DNA from: Artemisia argyi
Taxonomy: Eukaryota; Streptophyta; Magnoliopsida; Asterales; Asteraceae
DNA length: 64,000 nt
Direction of reading: 5' to 3'
Assembly (NCBI GenBank): GCA_030686995.1
Contig: CM060709.1
Coordinates: 271,487,913-271,551,912 of the forward strand
Shown here: positions 24,612 to 35,088 of the stretch, piece by piece
Layout: each line of letters opens with the position of its first letter
Position numbering within the stretch: the stretch's first letter is position 1
The notes under the pieces: model-generated
Databases searched by the model: none
Seen by the model: the letters and a program-made list of their open reading frames with translations, nothing else
What the model was told of the DNA's origin: nothing
Program-made: the position numbers and the translations under genes

Positions 24612-25318
24612 ATGAAAGGTGGTAATATCTGAAATCCCATCATCCCACCACAACCAAACCCACCTCAACCAAACTAACCTCCTAGAGCCCGCACCCTAGG
24701 AGAGTACTCCTAACCAAGCCACAAAGGTTACCAAAACGCCATTGAGCTTCCCAAAGAAGCCAATGTAGCCCACCTGCGATCTGATACCATCCGGTTGGTG
24801 CAAAACGGATCTGCATTCCATGGACATATGTTCGAAGACCTAATTCAACACCTTAAAGGCTTTCTTAAAATCGTAGATTCCATTGACCTTAATGGTGCTA
24901 CTAGATTCCATTACGTCTCTTCCATTTCTCTCTTCATGACCAACCTATCCATTGGCTTGATCGTCTACCCGCGGGATCCATCTCGACTTGGGATAATCTC
25001 ACCACTCGTTTCCTCGCTCAATTTTTCCCACCAACGAGAACTACCAAGCTAAGGAATGACATCTTGATGTTCCAACAACACCAAGGTGAAACTCTTTACG
25101 AAGCATGGACTCGTTTTAAGGAATTACTCCACAAAGTCCCCCATCATCGCATTGATCTTTAGCTCCAAATCCAAATCTTTTATGATGATGTCAATCATCA
25201 AACTAGAAGGGCCATAGATTACGCTGCCAGTGGTCGACTGAGCAAGCTCAGTGTTGATAAGTGCTGGGAGGTCATTGAGGACTTAGCACAATACGAAGTA
25301 GAAGAATGGGAGGATCCA
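24612..25318 (+). pseudogene. gag: Element A gag remnant (Athila type)
   Basis: The N-terminal half of an Athila-type Gag in broken frames. Recognisable pieces are LRSDTIRLVQNGSAFHG (about 24777-24827), FLKIVDSIDLNGATR and the EDLAQYEVEEWEDP end (about 25277-25318). Stops and frameshifts lie between them. The intact counterpart in element B (36045-37160) shows the same order. No zinc knuckle is seen. Gag would package element RNA, but this copy cannot make it. Confidence 0.75.
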
Positions 25319-26245
25319 ATGTTTTTGAAGGAAGGGAGTTTAGATTACATGAATGCAACCCAAGAACAACTATATGAGACCATCGAAAGGCAGGTTGAGG
25401 AATTGATAAGGGCCGAGATGCCTATGGCTAATGCTGAATATGTGAATGCATTCAGTAAACATACTTTCCTGAATTTTCACGACAAGAGGAGTTTGAAGGG
25501 ATAATGTTGACTTTTGTGAACAACCAAGAAAGACAGATCCGGCAGTTAGAGGTCCAAATGGAGAACACCCGAAACACCTTTATGGACTTGGCTGAAGGTT
25601 TCATTTCAAGGATTAAGGAAAAGATTAGGGAAGAAGCTGTACCCAAAAAAATCGAAAAGATTTTTGAACTCTCAGTCCCTAGTGAAACAAGCAGCGGTTG
25701 GCACAATGAAACACCTTTCTCTGTGGATTCAACCCAGAATAACTTCTATTCCCATAAGTTTCGTTTTGAGAAAAGGGAACTCCCACACCTATACAATAAC
25801 CTCTAAATCACTCAACCCAACCTTGATGCATAGGGTCTCGATGATTTCTCAAACCACACCCATTAACCATAAAACCTCTTTCCAACATTCCGACTTCAAA
25901 ACGCCAACACTCCACTTCTTCGATGAAAGCAAGTTTGAGTACGAAGAAGAAAATGAAGTTGAAATAAAAAAGATGGGAACCGGAAAGGATGAAGAACCGT
26001 TAGAGCATACTATTTATGAAAATGGCAAGAGTTTAAATCTTTGTCATAAAACTCTTCTAACTTCAAATCCAACCATCAAACCAAAGGATTCGGGTAACCT
26101 AAAAATGAAGGTGGTAGACTCTTTCCCCATTCACATACCCCCTTCACCTCAAGTGACATATTTCCACCCTAAGGGTGTGTATCGCTACTATCACCCGCAC
26201 TTAATCCTAAGTGTAGGGAAAACCTCCCCTTTATCCGTTAAATAA
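25319..26245 (+). pseudogene. Unrecognised ORF of element A, in place of pol ('ORF X')
   Basis: Follows the gag remnant in three overlapping frames (25319-25504, 25504-25806, 25664-26245), so one or two indels break it. The first part is acidic and helical (YETIERQVEELIRAEMP, then IRQLEVQMENTRNTFMD), probably coiled coil. The last part is hydrophilic and ends in YFHPKGVYRYYHPHL and SVGKTS. The same C-terminal motif recurs in element C at about 41478-41545. I do not recognise the family. It holds no polymerase or integrase motif. Confidence 0.5.
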
Positions 26246-28027
26246 GGGTAGAGTCAGGCTCGTGACTCGAACAAAAACAAGCGCTTTTTGGGAGGCAACC
26301 CATGTTTTTAATTGCTTGATGTTTTTATTTTATTTGTTTGTTTGTGTCATATATGCTTAATCATAATTGTTAAATTTTCATGTTTCGAATAATTTGTGAA
26401 AATGATTTATTTTGTTTTTAACCTCGTCTTAATTGCATATAAAGGTATTTTACAAAAAAGATAAGTGTAGGGAAGTTTATATTTTGTTAAAAAGAACGAA
26501 ATTCGAACATGAAAAATTCACAATTCATGATTAGCATATATTCTATCTTGTTTGTGTGTCAATACTTGTGGATATGTTTTATGAGTTCCTATTTGTAATT
26601 CATTCTACAAGTATCCTATCCTTTAATTGTTTTGTTTCTATTTCTAAGTCTGGAATTACATCTAGTTGTGATTTTTCTTTGTTCGGTTTGATGCTTTGGT
26701 TTTTGTGTTTGTTGATTACAGATTATATTGGACAAGAAGATGATTTATATTTCAGGAGTGAAGCGTATCATGTTCATTCTCTTGGAGGAAGATTTAACCA
26801 TGTTATCACATCGTCCATACTGAGCGAATCAGGAGAGTATTAGTTTCTTTCATTCCCATTTACTTTTACTTTTACATCTTTTATTTAGAACATTGGGGCC
26901 AATGTTCGGTTTAAGTGTAGGGAGGGTAAATTAGGATGCCTTAGAAACTACAACTTCGCTTGATTTTTGTTTCGTTTGAAAGTAAATGTGTAATAAAGCT
27001 AAGAGAAACATTTGTTAGGCCAATTTTAGCACCAAATTTAAATTTTTTTGCAACATATATGAGTGAAACTTTAGTCTTAATAAGCGTCTCATGGAAAGGA
27101 GTTATATGACTAGCACAAAAACTGTACCACTCAAAAAAAATTTATGAATATGGTAGTGACTATCAGAGTATTAGATTAATTGACTAACGCGCTAGCGATC
27201 TAGTGTATGACTTGGTGACCATCCGTTATGCAAATAACGCGCCAGCAATTCAAGAAGTGCACTAGTGACCATCCGTTAGTTGAAGCGTCAAAGACTCGCG
27301 CCAGTGATCTAATAAGTTCACACAGGTGAGGTTCACCCCTAGACTTTTTAGGAAAAGCCCTAGATGCTTATGAGCGTACCGGTAGTACTTAGATTATAGA
27401 ACTTGTGATAGTGATGCATTCCAAGACCACATGTGAGACTACATTCGTGTAGTTAGGATTTACTACATGATAAGAGGCATTTGGATAACCCTTGTTTTAC
27501 ACCTGTAATATAATTACATTGACTTCATTGGTCAAGTATTTCTCCCACACCTTTGCGATGTACTCATTTTTAGTACACGATACCCCTAGTATACCCCTCA
27601 GAGCCTATCTTTTTCATTTCTAACTTTAAGCATTTTACTTAAAGGAAGAATTTGTTTACAATCCACCCCAAATGTACACCCAAATTGCCTTAGCCTTCCT
27701 TGTATGCACTCATCTTTAGTGCATTATTGTTATTTGTTTAAACCCTTTGTTAGTTGTCTAATTGATTACATGGTTGCTAAGTCGAGTCATATCTTGTACA
27801 TATTGTTTTGGGACGATTGAGAATTATGGGTAAAGTACTAGTGTAATGGAGTAATGGGGAAGAACATCATTTATTACCCCCATGTATGCGTTAATGTTTT
27901 AAAGTACTCCAAATGTTTCGATTATCTTAATTCGAGTCTTTATTTTTGATTATGTAAAATTTCAAGTGTAGGGAGGAAACGAGCTCCCTTTGATGTATTA
28001 TTTTGGATGGTAGGGCAAGAGTGTATG

Positions 28028-28125
<98 letters not shown>

Positions 28126-28694
28126 GAAAAACATACGGCTACCATCTGTTTCTTTTATTTATGTTTAGGTTATTATAGTGTCTTGAAAAATCCAAAAAGA
28201 GTCGTAGATAGTTTAAGTTGAGTCGAGTCTTGGCTTAGCAACGCCTCATTGTACATGTAATTGACAAAGACAATTGACTTGCCACCAGTAAAATATCTCT
28301 TATCCAACAAAACCGTGTTTTCCATATCCCCTACACCTAATGTTATAACCCTTTAAAAAACCTCTTTGATAGTTTATCCTAGGTGCTTACGCCGAAGTGG
28401 TGGAGGTTTTGATCCATTCCCAAGCCTATGGTACTCTATTTACTATGACAGGTAATGAGTGATATTTCTCCATTTCCAGTTATGATATAAATTTGCAACA
28501 CCCGAGAGATGAGAGTATCCAAATACTTAATGTGAGGTGCTAGTGTATAATTTCTATGCTTGTTTTGACTAAGGTAGAACAATCATTTGTTGTAATTACT
28601 TTTATATTAATATTAAATGACCCCCAACTTGTATTTTTATTGGTGGAAAAGCTCATTTGATTGAGGAGAAGCAAATCCCAAGTGTAGGGATATT
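26246..28694 (+). other. Long non-coding 3' internal region of element A
   Basis: About 2.4 kb without a supported gene. It aligns by eye with 41722-44033 (C), 32159-34640 (B, inverted) and 60715-63206 (F, inverted). It carries repeated PPT-like words AAGTGTAGGG near 26464, 26912, 27963 and 28679, the last next to the 3' LTR, and a (TA)n tract at 28030-28121. Confidence 0.7.
28030..28121. repeat. (TA)n microsatellite in element A
   Basis: About 90 bp of pure TA dinucleotide, between GATGGTAGGG (about 28006) and ACATACGGCTACCATC (about 28130-28145). The equivalent place in B, C and F holds A-rich or T-rich tracts instead. Confidence 0.95.
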
Positions 28695-30345
28695 TGATGA
28701 GGGTAAAAGTGTTATGCTTTAAAGGGGTCATTTAAGCCCTGAATCATGTTTTTATGATCAAATATTGCCATAAATCGTTTCTTTTCTCATTTTAGGTACT
28801 TGGGACATGATTTCTGGAATATGAAGCATTTTGGAGCTTTTTGGACGTTTTTATGCTCAAGAATGAAGAGAACAAGAAAACCAAGAAAAGTCAGGTTTTT
28901 ACACTTGACGGCGTCACGTTTTGGATGCTGACGCCATCACTTGATGATTGGAGCTGATGGAAATTAACACGTGACGCCCCAGAAAGAATTTTGGTGATTT
29001 ACACCTGATGCTGTCATGTATATTTGGAAGCAGGCCATCACGTGTTAAATTAAAGAGTGATGGCCCAGAAGACTTATAACCCAAAGGGGTCAAGTAGGCC
29101 ATCACGTGTTAACTAGTCAGTCACAATTTGCGCACGCGGTAGCTGTTACTGTTTTAGCCATAACTTTTGCATACGAACTCGGATTTAGATGATTCAAAAG
29201 CCCACGCGAAGAGGAAGAAGGGATCTACAATTTGGTGAAGAAATTTTTGTCTTGACACTGTCAAGGTTGGGGTGACACTGTCAAGTTAGGCTATGCAGAA
29301 AATTGCCTATAAATACAACGTTATAATTTCATTATTTGTAAGCCCCAAACCCTAAGTCAGATTAAGGTAAGTGTTTTTCCAGCAACTTAGAGGGTCTTAA
29401 TCACTCCATAAACATCTTGTAATGGTTTGTTTATTGATTCAATCTCATGTTATGTCTTCAACTATCATTATTGTTGATTGTCCTCCATTAATTATGCTTG
29501 GGTAATTCACCTTCTGTTTACTTATGATTGTGTGAAACTTGTATATAATTAATTAAATCTTATTGATTCCTTGTTGATGTTAGTGTCTATCTTCATCAAT
29601 TAAGGTGTGACACTTCGATAGGTCTAATTGGTTTAGTTTATAATTCTTGTTTCATATTGTCTCTTATTTGATTGATTGATAATCGATGTTACGCTTAAGA
29701 AAACTGGCTAATCTCCAATTGGTAACATGCTTGAACGTCTTAAGAAACATGAATCAGATGTGTACTACGATTTTAATGGTTTTAGTTAATGCATAAGTAA
29801 CTACTAAGGAGGCTATGTTAGGAGCTAGTTGTCGGCTTGACATATGAAGATGTAGAAGCTTATAGAGTTGGGGAAGATCGTACATAGCCCACGAATGGTA
29901 TTAAGGAATGCAACCCGCTAATTAAAACAAGTTTAACATTCAATAGGTAGAATTGAATAGCTAGCAAGGAGTAATACATCATAGGTAGACACACTTCACT
30001 TCCCTTGTAGAACCTTAATTTACTTTTCTTGCATATTAGTTTAATTAGTAGCTTTTGGGTTAGTTGACTAGCAATTAATTCTGCCCACTATTCCAATACC
30101 CGAGATTTTTACTTGCTTCCCATAAAATATAACAATACAAAAAAGAATCATCCCTCACCTCTAGACCTATTTAGATTAAGTTTCAATCCTAACGAACACT
30201 ATTCCCCAAGTAGAACAATCAATCCCCCGATACTTGCCACTACACTATACTACATCGGTCAGGTACACTGCCTGGTGGGGATTGCAAGCTTTTCGAGATC
30301 CCTCAAGAGGTAAAACCTTTTGCAAGGTTGCAAAACCACGCATCA
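28695..30345 (+). repeat. 3' LTR of element A
   Basis: 1,651 bp. It is longer than the 5' copy mainly by a block of about 88 bp (within about 29037-29137) that the 5' LTR lacks. The TATA-like box TATAAATAC is near 29308. Confidence 0.92.
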
Positions 30346-30484
30346 GTCGACATCGTACAACTCAGTATACACTTGACTCATTTTGTATTCTGACAAAAAA
30401 CATGACAAAGAAAAGTTTATGATTTGTTCATAATATGGTATCAAGCTGCTTATTGCTTAAATATAACTTCAAATAAGAAAAAAC

Positions 30485-30550
30485 CTGTAAATGATTGATG
30501 AATGGTATGAAAAACGTGAAAGATGAGAACAATTGTTTCGATATTTATAG
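30485..30550 (-). promoter_or_regulatory. TATA box and 5' UTR exon of the RPA1-like gene
   Basis: On the minus strand CTATAAATAT (30550-30541) is followed by a leader that ends in a donor CAG|GTTTTT at 30485/30484. The matching acceptor at 30390 gives a 95-bp 5' UTR intron just before the ATG. The gene thus carried its own promoter inside the Helitron. Confidence 0.5.
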
Positions 30551-30860
30551 GGTACATCTAGGGTTTCAACTTCATTCAAAATGGCAGAAATCTCGTTATG
30601 TTTTAGGATGAAATTTCTAAGTGTTTTTGATATGATAAGAAAGTTCAAATATTTGATGGAATTAGGATTAGATAACCATGGAATGTTTGTTATGCTTTCC
30701 ATGTTTATAGGGATTGCTTTTACATTTGAAATTTCCATCTGAAATTATTTATAAAAAAAAGAGCATGAAACACACATAGGTAACGAACTTTGAAAAATTT
30801 CTAATGATAGGTAACGAACTCTCAAAAATATTAATATAATGAACAAAACTTGTTGAAACC

Positions 30861-32158
30861 GATCGTTGTAGTATAGTATAGTGACAAGTACCGGGGGATT
30901 GATCGTTCAACTCAGGAATAGTGTCGCTAGGATTAGAAAGCCTAAAACCTAGGTCTAGAGATAAGGGATGATTCTTTTTCTATTTTTATATTTTTATGAA
31001 AGCAATTAAAATCTCGGGTTTTTGGAAGAGTGGGTGGAATTAGTTGCTAGTCAACTAACCCAATAACTAAGATGCAATCAAAATAAAATAACAAAAATGA
31101 AAATAAATCTAATTAAACTAGTGGTGTAAACAATGATAGGGAGAGTTGTGTTTACTTAGGTTTCATTACTCCCTAGATATCTTTTACAGGCTGATTGTTT
31201 GTTACAATTGCATGGATGACGGGTTATATTCCTTAATACCAGTCGTAGGGCCGTGTACAATATTCCCTAACTCTATAGGATCCTACTTCACTCCTATATC
31301 GAGCCGCTAGAAGCTCCTAACATGGGATCATTAGAATTCTCCTACGCATTAAATACAACCAAAAATCATAGTACACCTCTGATATTTTTCATAACACGTT
31401 CAAGCAGGTCACCGATGGAAGTCTGCCAGTTTTCTTAAGCCTAACATCGAATACATCTAGGTTTCACTACATCTAAGCAAACACACAAGAGATCTAGCCT
31501 AGCATGTTAAATTCAAGACAAGTGTAAGATATATTCAAACAACACATAGACATATTGAATGAATTGAAAGAATACTTATCTCAATTGAACATGAAAGGTT
31601 TCAAAGGGTAAAAACCCTTGAAAAAGCTTTAATATTCGTACTAGGGTTTCTCTCCAAAGTTACACCCTACTTGTCTCTTTCTAATGAATGAAAATTGCAA
31701 AACTATATATAGATTTTACAGGGTGACGGCGTCAAGAAGGAATTTCTGACGCTGTCAATTCACCGCCCATAATGAAATCGGATTGCCTAGATCCAGTTTT
31801 GACGCCATCATATACACTTCTACTCTGGGCCGTCACATGTATTTGGACCATGACGGCCTATGGTGATGCCGTCATGCCCATAGTGTAAAACTCTTCTAGA
31901 TCGTCACGGACTTTATCCACTTCCACCTCTTGTATTAATCTTGACGCCGTCTGGTACTGTTCCCAGCAATGAAAATTAATACTTTTCCGTTTTATTCACT
32001 TTTATATTTCAAAAACGTCCAAAATGCTTCCATTTTCAGAATTCACTCCAAAAGTACCTAAAATGACAAAAGGAACGATTTAGGGCAATATTTGATCAAA
32101 TAAATTCGAATTCGGGCTAAAATGACCCCCTAAAAACGGTTCATTTTTCGCCTCATCA
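30861..32158 (-). repeat. 3' LTR of element B, truncated at its U5 end
   Basis: On the minus strand it starts TGATGAGGCG at 32158. It stops at 30861, before the final part that other copies carry (U5 hairpin and GCATCA). Diverged TGACGCCGTCA palindromes lie at about 31720-31960, upstream of a TATA-like TATATATAG at about 31704-31712. Confidence 0.85.
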
Positions 32159-34640
32159 AATACCCTTACACTTGAGATTTGCTTGTCCTCAAGCAAATGC
32201 GCTTTTATTCTAATCAAAATACAAGTTAGGGGTCATTTAACACTAATATAAAAGTAATTACAACAAATAATCATTCCACTAAAGACCAAGACAAGCACGG
32301 AGGTCATACTCTAGCACCTCACAAATAGTGTTTAGATACTCACATCTCTCGGGTGTAATAAAGTATATCACAATATGAAAATGGAAAACATCTCTCACTA
32401 CCTGTCATAGCAAAATAGATTACCATAGGCTTGGGAAAGGATCAAACCTTCACCACATGGCATAAGCACCTAGGATAAACTATCAAAGAGGTCTTTTAAA
32501 GGGTTACAACGTTAGGTGTAGGGATATGGAATACACGGTTTTGTTGGATAAAGGCAATCTTTACTGGTGGCGAGTTAATCATCTTGGTTAATTACATGTA
32601 CAATATGGCGTTGCTAAGCCAAGACTAGACTCGACTTAAGCTAATAAATCAAAAATAACAAAAGCATAAAATAAACATAGAATGAAACGGGATGGTAGTC
32701 CGTATGTTTTTTTTTCTCTTTTTTCCTTTTTCTCTATTTTTTTTCTTTTACTTTATTTTTGTTTATTTTTTTGTTTATATATTTTTTTTTGCATACACTC
32801 TTACCCTACCATCCAAAATAATACATAATAGGGAATGCACATTCCCCTTACACTTGAATTTTTACATACTTTACAATGAACTAATCTAATGACTCGAATC
32901 AAGATAATCAAAACACTTGGAGTACTTTTAAAATTAATGAATATATGGGGGTAATAATATGATGTTCTTCCCCATTACTCCATAACATAAGTACTTTACC
33001 CATGAGTCCCAATCGTCCCAAAACAATATGTACAAGGATATGACTCGACTTAGCAACCATGTAATCAATTAGATAATTAACTAAGGGTTTAAACATGAAA
33101 CAATAATGCACTAAAGATGAGTGCATACAAGGAAGGCTAAGGCGATTTGGTTGTACATTTAAGTGGGTTGAACAAATTCTTCCTTTAAGTAAGATGCTTA
33201 AAGTTAGAAACGAAATGATAGGCTCGGAGGGGTGTACTAGGGGTTTCGTGAACTAAAAATGAGTACAACGCTAATGTGTGGGAAAAATTAATTGACTTTA
33301 CTTGCCAAATAATATGACTTAAATGGTCAAGTAATTATGATACGGGTTTAACACAAGGGTGATCCTAATGCCTCTTATCATGTAGTAAATACTACTACAC
33401 GAATGTAGTCTCACTAGCGGTCTCGGGATACATCACTAACGCAAGTTCTAGAATCTAAATGCTACCGGTACACTCATAAGCACTAATAGTAAATGCTTTT
33501 CCTATCAAATCTAAAGGCGAACCTCACATATTTGGGTGGAAAATTTTTCTGAATGGTACAGTTTTGTGCTAGTCATACAACTCCTATCCATGAGACGCTT
33601 GCTAAGGCTAAAGTTTCACTCCTAAATGTTGTAAAAAATTTTTAATTTGGCGCTAAAATTACACTAACAAGTATTTCTCTTAGATTTATTACACAGCTAC
33701 CATCAAACAAACTAACTCAAGTGCAATAGTATCGTATAAGGTATCATCATTTACCCTCCCCTTACACTTAGGATGAACATTGTCCCCAATGTTCAATTAA
33801 AGAATGTAAAAGTTTAATAGGTTAAAGAATGAAATCAAATACTCCCCTGATTCGTTCGGTGTGGATAGTGTTTTAACAAGGTTAGATCTTGCTCCAAGAA
33901 AATGAACAATCAAAGCTTCCCTTCCAGAAATATAAATCATCTTCTTGTCATATGTAACCTGTTAAACCTGAGAAAACAAATAAGGCAACCTCGTGTAAAA
34001 TCGGCGGCAATCTATATATACACTAACAAGTCCTAGAAAACAATGTAAGATATAATGCTTGTGGAATGAATGTTTGCAGATTTCCTGGAGTTTATAAAAC
34101 TAAAGAATTAACAAAAACTTTAAGACTCCGTTAGAAAAACAAAACTAACAAAATTTCCAGAATTTTACACATGACGCCGTCAGGAGTTAATTCATGACGC
34201 CGTCAGAAGTGATCTGCAGAAATCTTTACGTTAGGTTTCCAGAAAATTTCTGGAAAAACTTATGTCCTACTTCCTGGAAAATCCTGCAAAATATCATTAT
34301 GACTCGATACAAGCATTTGACTCTAACAAATACTAATACACATGTCCATTTAATATTGTGGAGAATCATGATCAATTTCGTTTCTTAAAAACAAATTTGG
34401 GGTTTCTCCTTACACTTATCTTTTGTGAAATACCTTTGTATGAAGTTAAGATGAAGTCAAATGACAAAATAAAGCATTTTCACAATTTTATTTTGAAATA
34501 TGATCTACCAACAATAAAATAAAGCATGCATACGGAAGCAAATAACAATCAAACAAATAAAAATCACATAAAACATGGGTTGCCTCCCAAGAAGCGCTTT
34601 TCTTTATTTACGAGTCTTGTAGCTAGACTCAAGGTCATGG
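32159..34640 (-). other. Non-coding 3' internal region of element B
   Basis: Equivalent to the region described for element A, read on the minus strand. It includes two TGACGCCGTCA palindromes near 34172-34206 and a T-rich low-complexity tract (about 32708-32790) bracketed by 'gatggtagtccgtatg' and 'accatcc' arms. No gene is seen. Confidence 0.65.
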
Positions 34641-34644
34641 GAAA

Positions 34645-34995
34645 TTACGTTATATGGGTGAGTTCCTCATTGAGGACATCTTTGGGATCAAACTTGGGTT
34701 TCAACTTCCTATCGGTTTTCTTGGTACGGTATGACCTTTCAAACTTTTCTCCATCCGGATCATATAAAATCTTCTTCATATGCCATGATCCGTCACCTTT
34801 CTTAGGTGGCTTGTCCCACCTCCATTTACACTTATCCCCTCTCTTTTCCACTTGTTCATCTCTATGTTAATTGGCATTATGCCTAAGAACTTAATCATTT
34901 TCCTAAAGACTAGGGGGTCCTCAAAAGGGTCTAGCTCCTCATCTTTAGCTATGAGTTGTTCCGCCGAATGTGTTTTATTGACGAAATTTTTCTAG
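34645..34995 (-). pseudogene. Unrecognised ORF of element B, after protease
   Basis: Two adjoining frames, offset near 34851, read as one hydrophilic segment: FVNKTHSAEQLIAKDEELDP, then DPLVFRKMIKFLGIMP, then KWRWDKPPKKGDGSWHMKK and YDPDGEKFERSYR, ending NEELTHIT at 34645. It occupies the place where Athila-type elements have reverse transcriptase, RNase H and integrase, but shows none of their motifs. I do not recognise it. Confidence 0.4.
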
Positions 34996-35088
34996 ATAGA
35001 ATGGGCGTTGAGGTCCTATAAAGTTTCTTTCTATCCAAGGTCCATATCTAGATGGTCTCCTATTCATCTCTACCCAATGTGGTGTCGG

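Larger units (their letters stand above)
22879..30345 (+). mobile_element. Element A: non-autonomous Athila-like Ty3-gypsy LTR element, 7,467 bp
   Basis: LTRs at 22879-24441 and 28695-30345. The target duplication GTCGA (22874-22878 and 30346-30350) is exact and lies inside codons 11-12 of the RPA1-like gene. The PBS type and a decayed Athila-type gag place it in that group. No protease, reverse transcriptase or integrase is present, so it depended on enzymes from a relative. The LTRs differ by many substitutions and an 88-bp indel, so it is older than the copia insertion. Confidence 0.9.
21215..30381 (-). pseudogene. RPA1-like (OB-fold, DUF223) gene, decayed and interrupted
   Basis: Single-strand DNA-binding protein related to the large subunit of replication protein A. 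The start codon is at 30381-30379, after an acceptor whose AG ends at 30390. The first coding exon reads MSQVYTELYDVD to 30346, resumes at 22873 with PMLDITVIARC, and ends at 22763. Exon 22403-22670 has GNRMQATIRR and FEVGENGDKFP. Later exons lie at about 22170-22263 (DIIGTIVSIGYL), 21958-22087 (LECTFFDNWSD, VIILQPAKVKYW), 21785-21840 (KIYINTDLP), 21552-21703 (SPVKTVVTVESFF) and 21225-21290 (ACRKCNRS). In-frame stops at 22415-22413 (TAG) and near 21811 (TAA), and a phase conflict near 22090, show decay independent of the split. Confidence 0.75.
21018..30860 (-). mobile_element. Helitron-like element carrying an RPA1-like gene, split by element A
   Basis: The minus-strand 3' end is at 21018: CTCGGCC-ATC-GGCTGGG forms a 7-bp stem (two G-T pairs) followed 11 bases later by CTAG (21021-21018) and T (21017). 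Upstream on the same strand lies an RPA1-like gene, a usual passenger of plant Helitrons. The body is 21018-22878 plus 30346-30860, divided by the Athila-like insertion. No Rep/helicase ORF is visible. The 5' TC end was not found and may have been lost where truncated element B begins at 30861. Confidence 0.6.

Noticed and set aside
27927..28221. Frames of repeated Ile-Tyr on both strands
   Set aside because: Products of the (TA)n microsatellite; the same applies near 17003-17269 and 56586-56829.
30469..30738. 89-codon minus-strand frame upstream of the RPA1-like gene
   Set aside because: Overlaps the apparent TATA box and 5' UTR; no domain recognised and AT-rich codons, so not supported as a gene.
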